A stretch of 64,000 bases of DNA from Oxytricha trifallax (taxonomy: Eukaryota; Ciliophora; Spirotrichea; Sporadotrichida; Oxytrichidae). The translations under genes and the position numbers were made by a program. The notes beneath the pieces are model-generated. The model saw nothing but the letters and a program-made list of their open reading frames with translations, was not told where the DNA came from and ran no database searches. The stretch spans positions 186,001 through 250,000 of the forward strand of contig ARYC01017027.1 in NCBI GenBank assembly GCA_000711775.1, read 5' to 3'. Below, piece after piece: positions 55,232-64,000 of this stretch (position 1 is its first letter; every line of letters begins with the position of its first letter).

Positions 55232-57474
55232 ATGATAAAAGATATACAGAGCATAATTTAAGTAAATAGATCTTAATATATTACTTTTACAATAATAGGA
55301 GATATTAAGAAAGCATTCAGATGCCTCAACACTTTCATGTGTGGAATTGATTACTATATAAATTAATGACAACTAAGCATCTAAATCGAATGAAATAGAA
55401 TTTGAAATTATTGTTGAGAACATTAAACTAATTAAGCCAAAAAGATACTTTAAATCTTTGCAATCTTTACAAGATTATGCCAGAAAATTTAAGTTTAGCA
55501 TAGACATACTAAGTGAAATTGATGAATGCTAGAATGATAATAGTATCTTAAATAATTCTAGATTCAAATTTAGTGTTAAGCTAAGATCTTAAGATAAGGA
55601 TATACTCACTCAGTTTTTAGAAAAAATCAGTCTAGATTTGCTCTTTCACTCTTAACTAGAAGTTAAACTAATATTTGTGGTTGACTCTCTAAACATCTAC
55701 TATAAGTAAAAGATTGCTAAATAATCATCAATAAAATAAAGAATTTGTGATTTGTTGTATATCAAAGAAAGGGATCTTAATTAAATTAAGAAGGAAAATA
55801 AGTATTTGATATTTTACACCTGTCAGGATCAATATTCTACAAGTTAATATAAGTTATAGCAATTACTATTTATCTCAGATTTTCAGTTAGTTTAAGATAC
55901 CCTTAATGACAGTTTTGAGTAATTATGCATTTAGAATAATGACTGGCTACCAAAGATTTTAATAATTAATATTAATAATGAAGACGGTTAAGTTACCTAC
56001 AACTATTTAAAAATGATATTTAGGGAATTTTATTAGCATTATAAATATGGAGATTCTAAAGAGTATTAATCCAGTCAATTTAAATAAAGCACTTAATTGA
56101 ATTAATAGGATTAGTTAAGTTACTCAAGATAGACCTTATAGTTAGACATTTAAGAAATAGACGAAATTCTGGATAATTTAGCTTTTGATATTGACTCTGA
56201 GGAAGAATTAGGCAACTCATAAATATCATTTTAAAACACTTATTTTGATTCAAGTCTTGATGGATCTAAATATTCGAATCAGGATGAGTTCACAGTTGAT
56301 ATAGGTAAATTGAATAAATCTTTATAGTATAATCAAACAAGATTAAAGAAACCTAGTGAAAATCAGTTTCAAAGAGGTGGGGTTAGATCAGTTGCGTTGA
56401 AGGATAATGCAAGTAATGACAATCAACTAACACTATTACCTCCTAAAATAGAATAGGAAAAAGTGATTTCTATCAATAAATTTAAGAGTAATTACAATTT
56501 CAAGCCATTTACTTCAATTAAAAAAGCTACTAATGGTTCCTAAAAAGAAAAGTCAAATGAGATAATTAGACAGTAGAAGTTTTAAAGTTTCAAAGAAAGA
56601 GAATTACCATAACTATTTAATTAAAATAACTTAATCTTAGATTTATTTTCAATTTAGTTAAAGAACAGATACATAAATCAGCAGTTAAATTTCTCGATAA
56701 TCAAGTATTTACTAATCAATGAGGAACTAAATCATAGAAAAGAAAATGGAAGTAAACCTGCAAATTTCAGATATTTAAAGATTAGAAGTGCTTAGCCAAA
56801 TAGAAAACAAATTCATAATTGGAAAATTAGACAGGTACATAGTAGCCATAGATTAGCATGCTATTCATGAACGCATCAATCTAGAACAACTTATTTGGTA
56901 TTATCACAATGCTCCTTAAGGTGAAAAATGCAAACTCTAGTTTGAGAATTTGAGCAGATTCAAGTAATTCATTTCTAGCTGTACAATTTTAGAAGCCATG
57001 TATGCAGAAGATGATATGAGTTTTAATACCTCTGTGAAAGATTATTAATAGTATTAGATGTTAATTGACAAGAAGAATGTTAAAATACTTGAATTAATTG
57101 GGTTTAAGTACTCAATGAGATATTATTCAGCTAATGATACGTTTATCATTTAACCCATTACATTGCCTGTGATTTTTGGTGAAGCAATTTAACCAAAGGT
57201 TATCTTAAAACATTTCAATCCTTTGAGCAAAATTTAATCGTTTATATTAGAGTAAGATTTGATTTATTTACAATCAATATTTTAGTGAATTAAAAATGAA
57301 AGCCTGTAGGTATGCTGTTAAGTTCAAATAGCCTTTGAGTTTTGAGGAAATGGAGATGCTTATCAAATTAATTCAGTCATGTGAATAACCGTTTATATGT
57401 GCTCATGGTATGATTTAGATTTTATATTCTTAATTTTAGGACGACCAACTATATACATCATAGGCACATTTTGA
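55232..57474 (+). CDS. MutL-homologue mismatch-repair protein (MLH3/PMS-like C terminus)
   Basis: The C-terminal part is clearly MutL. KFIIGKLDRYIVAIDQHAIH then ERINLEQLIW is the conserved DQHAxHERI motif. It is followed by KACRYAVKFKQPLSFEEMEM and CEQPFICAHGRPT, the metal-site C terminus of eukaryotic MutL endonuclease subunits. Two short introns flank KACRYAVKF (34 nt ending near 57291; about 33 nt ending near 57440). The stretch 55313-56860 is a long open frame of Asn/Gln/Ser/Leu-rich protein, but I do not see the GHKL ATPase motifs there, so the N terminus is diverged or missing. The start (55232) is in another frame, and an insert near 55290-55310 is likely. A frame change near 56740-56770 also implies a small insert. 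Confidence 0.75.
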
Positions 57475-57567
57475 AAGTTAAATATACATATAAAATTATA
57501 GATATAAAATCTATTTCTCTTTATTTTTCATAATTTCTATTATGATTCTAATAATTTACTTTTACAA

Positions 57568-59162
57568 ATGAATAATAAAGTATTAGAAAATAAATCAATG
57601 TTGAAAGAAGTACTCTCAGGAAGAAGCCACATTGCAGCAAAAAGCAGAATTGATCACGCTGATATCGATAGAAAGTTCCAGTTGAGACTGCTTACATCAA
57701 AGAAAACAGACGAGGTAGATTTTGAAGAGGTCTTCACCACCGAAAGCTTGATTTTTGGGATGGATATGTTCAACGACATCAGAAACATCAATGATTTTGA
57801 TGAGCAAGATTCATCAGTAGTTGACTATTCTCTCTATGGTAAGATATCTCTTTAGCATTATTCTCATTTTTCTTAAAGCTCACAATCGTCTTGCACCCAA
57901 CCTCAAACATTGCAAGTTTTAATGGTAAGCTGAGCATTTCAAAGTTCTTGAAGAAAAGCATTTCAAGAATCTTGCTTTGACTTCAAATTAACCTGAATTG
58001 CGGAAAATGCCAGATAATACTTAAAACTTCAATGTCAGATGCGTCAGTAGAGGGTTTGATTTGAAGAAAGCATACTTTGAAAACTTAAGTTAGGGAGATT
58101 TACAAGATGTTGTTGCTGATATAATCTTAACTCAGATAGAATTTGGAATTGAACAAAGCAATGCCAAAAACTTAGTTCTAAACCCAAATATATCTTGCAT
58201 CGACGTTGATCAGACTTTGCAAGACTCCAATCTTCTAGAGGAAGAGGTTCTTAGCACAAGAAAAGAACTCTGGTATCCATATATCCTAGGAGAATTTCCC
58301 AAGGATATTATCAACAGAATCGTGGATGAGTAATACCTAGATAAGATGAGAGTTATCGAGTCGAACTACCTTCAATTTTAGTTTATTCTTAAATAAAATA
58401 ATTTGCACCAAAAGAAAAAAGTGGAGATCCTGGATAAGTATAATCATAGGAACTTTATCTAAACGCCCAAGATGAAATTGCCCATAGATCTATCCACTTT
58501 GAAGAAAAATTTGAAGGCTAATCCCACTGTTGTAGTACAAAAGATTTCGTATTGAAAAAGACTGTTGAATACATCATTAATTTCCTTATTCAATATTTTA
58601 ATTCTGTTGAGGATCAAAGAGAGGATCTATTCTCTTTCTGCAACAAAAGATTTGACTCTCTATCTTAAATATTATTTTATCAAGCCACAACACAATGTTT
58701 GAGGTGGATTGTTAAGATTTTGAGATTGGGTAATTTGTTGAAACCAAAAAGACAAAATTACCAGATTAAGTTCCTCCACTTCAGGATATTTTGAATGTTC
58801 AAACTCCAATGCCTACAACATAGCATATGTTTATTAATAAAACTGTCATCTCAATAAATCCCTCATCTCTTCCAAACTCAAAACTTAACATTGAAACTCT
58901 TGCCCCTTCTTCAACTAGAAATATCCATACAAGGAATATGACTGTTCTAAGTCTATAAGGCTAAAAAGAGAACAGCACTCTCAAGCAAGTTTAACAGACT
59001 CCTAGACTTGACAGTCATCGAAGCAACGTTTCATTGAAAGTAAAGAAGTCCCAATCCCCAGTTTAAAGAGATTTGCTCAGCAACACCCAGAGACTCCACA
59101 GAATCATCAACCAAACACTTAGTTTAAGAAAAATCAGGGAACTTGCTCAAGGCTAAGTTTGA
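57568..59162 (+). CDS. Hypothetical protein with long helical and Ser/Thr-rich regions
   Basis: ATG 57568 begins MNNKVLENKSMLKEVLSGRS. A GT-AG intron of about 40 nt lies at 57839-57880. The main frame then runs with features such as DLKKAYFENLSQGDLQDVVA and LWYPYILGEFPKDIINRIVD to about 58550. There the frame shifts (TKDFVLKKTVEYIINFLIQY continues). It shifts again near 58770 into LPDQVPPLQDILNVQTPMP and a Ser/Thr/Gln/Arg-rich tail ending at TGA 59160. Each shift marks an unresolved intron or IES. The well-ordered first half looks like a folded domain of a conserved protein, but I do not recognise it. Confidence 0.55.
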
Positions 59163-59293
59163 TTTTATGCCACTGTAGATGAATTATATCAGTTTTTGTA
59201 AATTATAGCAGTAGTTATTAAAATAAAGTAATTTATAAAATCAGATATATTAATTTCCTTAATAAATATTTATATAAAAGTTAAATAGAATCA

Positions 59294-60975
59294 ATGTCAA
59301 AAACTAAAGATCAGCCTGTGAATTCAGAACTGCTCTTCCAGCAATAAGCTGAGTAGCTCTATGAATAAATTGAAAAAGAATACGATTTGCCTTTATAGGA
59401 CAAATCCTTGAACAGTTTGATTATGTTCTAATTTAATTTCAGGGATTTAAAGAAAACAATAGATTTTCTTCTAAATAACTAAAAGAAACATGCCTTTTTG
59501 ATTTAGTAAATGATAAACACTCACAAAAGCTCAAAGATATCTGGAGACACGAGTAAATCAAAAGATTCAGATAATGCACAATAAATGCCAAATATGGACT
59601 TCCTTGATAAGATATTGGAGAAAAAGAAGGAAGAGCAGCAAAATAAAGTAGATTTAGATTAAGATAAGGGGCATGGAAATATGAGTTAAAACAATGAAGA
59701 AATCGAGAAGATGATTTAAGAAATACAACTATAGTAGAAAAAAGATCAGGAAAACATAACTGCAAATACTTCAATAATTGAACAGCTCCAAAATTCTTTA
59801 GAAAAATTAAATGTAAAATTAGAGTTAATCTATAAGAGTTTTTATTTAGTAAAAATTTGGAGATATGGAGTTAAGAACTGATATTCACGAAAGCAAGATA
59901 TTTGACTTGTAAACTGAACTCGAAAACATGAAACTTATAGGGGAACTTGAATAAGTGAAAAAATGTAAGTTTTATATTTGTTGTTTTGATAAAAATTTAT
60001 AGAAAGAACAATTAATATGAACAGATAAAAAACAAAGAAGGTAGGGGAATTAGATGACTCAAATCTAGAAGATGAAGAGGATGATGATGATGAGATATAA
60101 GAGCCATAAATTGATTAGGAAGAAGTGGATTTTCAAAGCTAGATTGATGAATTGAAAAAGATGATTTAAGACTTATCTGTAACAACCATTAGACCTACAG
60201 CAACAATTAGAGCTTCAGCAATGATGGATTAAAATGGTGGAGTAGCCTCAAAAGATATTGATGAACTTAGAGAGAGAATGACAATAAGTGAAATTAAGGT
60301 TAACGATGTAGAGTAACGTCTATCACTTTTACTCAGAGCAAAGAAAGCTGGTAGAGCAAGAGCTAATTCAGGTGCAGGAAACAATGAGGAGGAAAGTTAG
60401 GCATAGAGTGGCCTTGACATTGGGGAGATAATATCTCTGCTTGATCAAGTAAAGCAAGATCTTAGAAGCGAACTATCTTCAAAGTTTGATCATGAAAATC
60501 TAGAGAGAAGAGTGACAAAACTTGAACAAGATGCAAATATACTCTTTGAGGAACTCGACAAATCTAAGCTAAATATTCAATTAAATGTAGAAAAGCTTGA
60601 TGGTCATTAGAATAGATTGAATAGTGACTCTGATTTGATAACTGAACTGTAAAATTAATTGAGAAGGCTTACAGACTAAGTAAAGTAGAAAGTAGATGGA
60701 GAAGAAATAGATAGTATGACTCTATTAGTAAATGATATGTTTGAAAGGTTTAAGGAGATTGAGAGCAGCGGCATGTTCTCACAGATTAATAATGGAAATA
60801 GCTCCAACAGCTTAAATCCAGCAAATTTAGAGCAAAGAAAAAGCATTGCACCACTTGAGAGAAGAGTTTCAAATGTGGGCACAAGTTCCAAAGACTCCAA
60901 GATCATCAGAGAACTTGCAGAGTAAGTCCAGCAAATGAAGGAAAAACTGGATAAGCTTCAAAAGTAAGAATAGAA
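59294..60975 (+). CDS. Scrambled QRICH2/DUF4795-like gene, MDS 1
   Basis: First of four segments that, joined at three pointers, give one 936-codon frame (1607 + 403 + 105 + 693 = 2808 nt after two introns). MDS1 starts at ATG 59294 and has GT-AG introns at 59813-59849 (37 nt) and 59965-60002 (38 nt). It ends at the pointer AATAGAA (60969-60975). It encodes a Gln-rich coiled-coil N terminus with an acidic run (EDEEDDDDEIQE) and repeated heptads (DEERMTISE-type and LLDQVKQDLRSELSSKFDHE). The whole protein, with a C-terminal CASCEK zinc-like motif, fits the DUF4795 family (QRICH2, a sperm-flagellum protein), suggesting an axonemal role. Confidence 0.88.
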
Positions 60976-60985
60976 ATAATTAACC

Positions 60986-61098
60986 ACACATTTAGTGAAG
61001 TAATTAACTTTTCTGAAATTAAAATAAAGATCACAGAGTTATTTGGGTTAGTTGAGAAGAAAGCAAACTTGTCAGAATTTACTAAAATTCAACAAATA
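60986..61098 (+). CDS. Scrambled QRICH2/DUF4795-like gene, MDS 3
   Basis: Plus-strand segment lying only 10 bp after MDS1 but belonging third in the protein. It begins with pointer ACACATTT (60986-60993, shared with MDS2 at 62079-62086) and ends with AATA (61095-61098, shared with MDS4). It encodes TFSEVINFSEIKIKITELFG and VEKKANLSEFTKIQQI. Confidence 0.85.
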
Positions 61099-61195
61099 GT
61101 TGGTAAATATTTACTTCTTTTCAAGACTTATAGATACTTGTTATAATCATCACTCTTATTTTTAATTAAATTTGCTAAGTACATAAATTAATATA
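61099..61195. other. Spacer within the scrambled locus
   Basis: AT-rich spacer between plus-strand MDS3 and inverted MDS4. Expected to be deleted. A second such spacer, also AT-rich and without a gene, lies at 61893-62078 between MDS4 and MDS2. Confidence 0.75.
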
Positions 61196-61892
61196 TCATT
61201 AAATTTTTTTTTACTTTGCTGTTTTATAGCCTATTTTAGGGAGTAATTAAGTCTATGACTTATTTTGAAGCATTTAATGCCCCGAGTGGCCAGACAAAGG
61301 TGGTTGATCATTATCAATAGAGTCGTTTCCGTTGTTAAATTGGTTTTAGAATGTAATTTATGTGCTTGCCATTTTCTTGATCTAACTATGGCCTTATTTT
61401 ACACCAATTTAAGGCGATAGATTTTTGAGTCTGTTCTGTTATGCTGTTGTTGTTGTGGTCTTTAAATCTGGGACTGATTAATAGTTCTGTAGTGGACTTA
61501 AAATGCTAAGATTTGTGTCATCGATTGTTAATCTAGAGTGGCCGATATCCATTGGTTTAATCATTTGGAGCATCTTTGAGAAACCTTGCCCAACTTTGGC
61601 CATTCTCTCACTTGGGTCTCTGAATGGGAGTCTATTCCAATGATGATGCTCATTGACTTGTTGAGAAAGATTAGTGATGTTTTTCTCACAAGATGCACAT
61701 GACCATCCACCCAAAGGTTTCTTAGCTAGCATTGCATTGTCACCATCCACTTATGCAGAGAGTCTTGCTTGAATCAGGGCAAATAAGTTTTCGATTTGTT
61801 TATCTATCTGGGCTTTGATCTTTTTCAAGTCCGCTTTGTCAACATATCTTTTAGTCTTCTCATTGATTTACAAATCTACATTTTCTAATATT
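61196..61892 (-). CDS. Scrambled QRICH2/DUF4795-like gene, MDS 4 (C terminus)
   Basis: Inverted last segment, from AATA (plus-strand TATT at 61889-61892) to TGA 61196-61198. It encodes LENVDLQINEKTKRYVDKAD, then GGWSCASCEKNITNLSQQ and HHWNRLPFRDPSERMAKVGQ, typical of DUF4795 proteins. It ends with a Gln/Ser/Lys-rich tail containing PPLSGHSGHQ. Confidence 0.88.
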
Positions 61893-62078
61893 CTCTCTAA
61901 ATTATTGCAAAACGCAAAATATATAAATAATGAACTATAAAATTGGGAATAAAATTAATTTTTTTAAAAAATGTTGGGAAAATGATTATAATTGAAACAT
62001 ATATTAAGTGATAGAATTATAATAAATTAAATTTTATAATAAAAACTAAACAAATTTAGCAATAAAAGTTAGTTTTAA

Positions 62079-62488
62079 AAATGTGTTTGATTTACTTTCA
62101 AGTTCTTCAATATCTGTTCTGTCTAGTTTTGACTTCATCTTGGCTTCAATGTCCAGGTGCAACTTAAAGAAATCCTCCCTCATTTTTTTGTTCTCTATGG
62201 CAATATAATCTCTCATCTTTTCGAGAGCATCAACCACAAGTGAGGTATCAAATCCTCCACCACCCTTTCCATCTTTGCCCTTGCTCTTACTCTCAAAGTT
62301 AACTGGTATATTTAAGATTGCTTTCTTTTCGTTGTGCACTTTGTACAGCTCATCCAGTTTTTCATGAATTTCTTCCATTCTCTAGTTTATCCTTTGCACT
62401 TCTGTCCTCAATTAGTCCTGAATATCATCTAAACCGTATTTAAATTGGGATTATCCTTGTCTTAGGAATTCAAACTCTGACTTCTATT
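62079..62488 (-). CDS. Scrambled QRICH2/DUF4795-like gene, MDS 2
   Basis: Inverted second segment, from pointer AATAGAA (plus-strand TTCTATT at 62482-62488) to ACACATTT (plus-strand AAATGTGT at 62079-62086). It encodes KSEFEFLRQGQSQFKYGLDD, RMEEIHEKLDELYKVHNEKK, a Gly/Lys linker and REDFFKLHLDIEAKMKSKLD. It joins MDS1 and MDS3 in frame. Confidence 0.88.
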
Positions 62489-62568
62489 TGTTCATTTCAT
62501 AATTGCAAGTATCTATTAATCACTGAATAAATTCTTGAATAGATTAACAATATATAGTAACAATAATG

Positions 62569-63129
62569 TCACCACTAATATTTATTTGAAATGAAATGGT
62601 TAATGATATCTCTATGATCAAAAGCCAATTTATAATAGTTGTCAGTGTTCATCCACACTTCCCTGAGATTGTACCACTTGGCAGTTGCAGCATCATCTCC
62701 AGCAGTCACTTATACATCACTTTTAACTTCCACTTCATAGACTATAGACACTATATGCTTCCTGGGATCTCTATCAGGCTTACCAGCCACTGTCACTAAT
62801 TTAGGTTTCCCAATTGTTTCTGATATCCCACATTCCTCATGTAATTCTCTCAAACATGCATCAGCTGGATCTTCGTTATAGTCCACAAATCCACCTGGAA
62901 AAGCAAGACAATCCTTAAAAGGATCACGAAGTCGAGTTATTAACAAAATTTCTTAAGGATATTTCAAATTTTATGATTATATTGTTGTATTTCTTATGAC
63001 TATTGCATCAGTAGCTAAATTAGGCACCTTATACACTTTTTCTTACGAATTTAAAGTATATTGACTACTGAAATGATTCCCTATTACTTTAAGAATACTT
63101 TTGGTTTATCTTTAACAGATTTATTTCAT
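62569..63129 (-). CDS. Nudix hydrolase
   Basis: Hydrolyses nucleoside diphosphates linked to another moiety. An uninterrupted 187-codon frame, ATG 63129 to TGA 62569. The Nudix box is complete: GGFVDYNEDPADACLRELHE followed by ECGI fits GX5EX7REUXEEXGU. Before it are VPNLATDAIVIRNT and ILLITRLRDPFKDCLAFPGG. After it come KPDRDPRKHIVSIVYEVEV and AGDDAATAKWYNLREVWM, as in ADP-ribose/NADH-type and plant-like Nudix enzymes. The N-terminal 30 residues are basic (MKQICQRQTKSILKVIGN), so mitochondrial import is possible. The substrate cannot be told from sequence. No IES. Divergent from the kinase gene starting 130 bp away. Confidence 0.9.
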
Positions 63130-63258
63130 TTTATAAATTGAATTATAATACAATTAGTTTTTATTTATAGTTACTTCAAATTGAAATTCATTTAATGAAA
63201 CAAATTGAAAAAATTAAGGTAATTGAATGGATAAATTGGTATTGTTTAATCTTGTAAA

Positions 63259-64000
63259 ATGATAAACTATAATGGAAGCAACTTACAATTATTTCCAATT
63301 ATTTAACAGCAAACTTAGCCTAGAAATTTATTGGATTCTCGTCAATCTTCTTAAGGTAGTTTGAAAGTAAGAACTACCATTAATAACATTGAAATTTAGA
63401 TAGAGAGGCAAGTGAAAAATAATGTCTAAGGTAAACCTGTTGCAAACAAAGGCAACAATAATTTTAATCACAGTCCTTCTATGTTTTATCAGCAATAATC
63501 AAGAGATGCTTTACTTCAAAATAATTAAAATGCACGGATTATCAATGAATACTTGATTTTAAGTAAATTAGGGTCAGGAAGCTTTGGAGTTATTTACAAA
63601 GTGAGAAGGAAAAGTAAATACATCCAATTATTTATGTTCACTTTTTAGGTGATAATGGTATTTATGTAATGAAAGAGATAGAGATAGAAGATGATAGTAA
63701 TTTTAAGAATTCTCTATAAGAAATGAATCTTCTTAAGTCGTTGTCACATCAACACATTGTCAAATATGTGGATTCCTTCACAAGAGAACAAAATTTCTAC
63801 ATAATAATGGAGTACTGCGAAAAGGGCGACTTGTGTGAGTATATTTCTCGATTTGGTGTAAACTTAGATATTCCTGAAGGAAGAATTTGGAAGATAATCA
63901 TATAGATGTTGCTTGCTTTAGAATACATTCATAACAATGGAATCATTCATTCTGATTTAAAGCCATAAAATATCTCTGTTATATTATATTATCTTACTAA
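63259..64000 (+). CDS. NEK-like protein kinase, N-terminal part (cut by window end)
   Basis: ATG 63259 starts a Gln/Asn-rich leader of about 95 residues, then the kinase domain begins YLILSKLGSGSFGVIYKVRR. A 35-nt GT-AG intron (63614-63648) precedes YVMKEIEIEDD. Further on are LLKSLSHQHIVKYVDSFTRE, YIIMEYCEKGDLCEYISRFG and the catalytic loop HSDLKPQN. HSDLKP replaces the usual HRDLKP, so the Arg of the HRD motif is Ser, a departure found in some kinases. After QN the sequence (from about 63970) turns AT-rich and departs from the expected DFG region, suggesting an IES at the window edge. The hinge EYCEKGDLCEYI points to the NEK family. Confidence 0.8.

Overview
The window is germline (micronuclear) DNA of a spirotrichous ciliate of the Oxytricha/Stylonychia kind. 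TAA and TAG are read as glutamine throughout and only TGA ends genes. Introns are short GT-AG introns. The DNA is very AT-rich. Most tellingly, genes are broken by short AT-rich inserts that do not look like introns and are flanked by direct repeats of 3-13 bases (pointers). Removing each insert with one pointer copy restores the frame. In the polo-like kinase gene, removal of six such internal eliminated sequences (IESs) leaves exactly 726 codons. One gene at 59.3-62.5 kb is scrambled: its four coding segments (MDSs) lie in the order 1, 3, inverted 4, inverted 2, and three pointers rebuild a single 936-codon frame.

Layout. 0-3 kb: coding fragments and AT-rich spacer. 3.1-5.5 kb (+): polo-like kinase. 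5.9-6.4 kb: a GC-richer structured block, possibly a non-coding RNA. 6.8-8.6 kb (+): RING/TRAF/START protein. 8.7-11.3 kb (+): coiled-coil protein split by a 551-bp hairpin IES. 11.5-18.6 kb (-): three unrecognised proteins, one with well-resolved IESs. 18.8-21.1 kb (+): an E/K/Q-rich protein and a divergent small GTPase. 21.2-24.3 kb (-): DZIP1/Iguana ciliary protein. 24.3-28.6 kb: AT-rich, mostly non-coding, with decayed frames. 29.8-31.4 kb (+): second RING/TRAF protein. 31.5-36.1 kb (+): hypothetical genes and a 212-bp-arm inverted repeat. 36.4-37.3 kb (+): mitochondrial Tim44/mL45-like protein. 37.9-39.1 kb (+): SR splicing factor. 39.3-40.9 kb (-): CCCH zinc-finger protein. 40.9-41.3 kb: inverted repeat. 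42.4-48.6 kb (-): a coding fragment, a GH1 beta-glucosidase interrupted by a 1.7-kb IES with telomere-like ends, and a secreted protein. 49.7-52.6 kb (+): SNRNP27 and RPA2. 52.7-55.1 kb (-): coiled-coil protein. 55.2-59.2 kb (+): MutL homologue and a hypothetical protein. 59.3-62.5 kb: the scrambled DUF4795/QRICH2-like gene. 62.6-63.1 kb (-): Nudix hydrolase. 63.3 kb to the end (+): NEK-type kinase, cut by the window edge.

The genes are ordinary cellular genes (mitosis, cilia, splicing, replication, mismatch repair) and show no operon logic. In spirotrichs such genes normally end up on separate small macronuclear chromosomes after programmed DNA elimination. The biology of the window is therefore mainly in how the genes are stored: IESs, pointers, hairpin inserts, segments nested inside other genes' IESs, and one scrambled gene. 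All calls were made by reading the sequence; no search was run, and exact ends of some IESs and introns are inferred.
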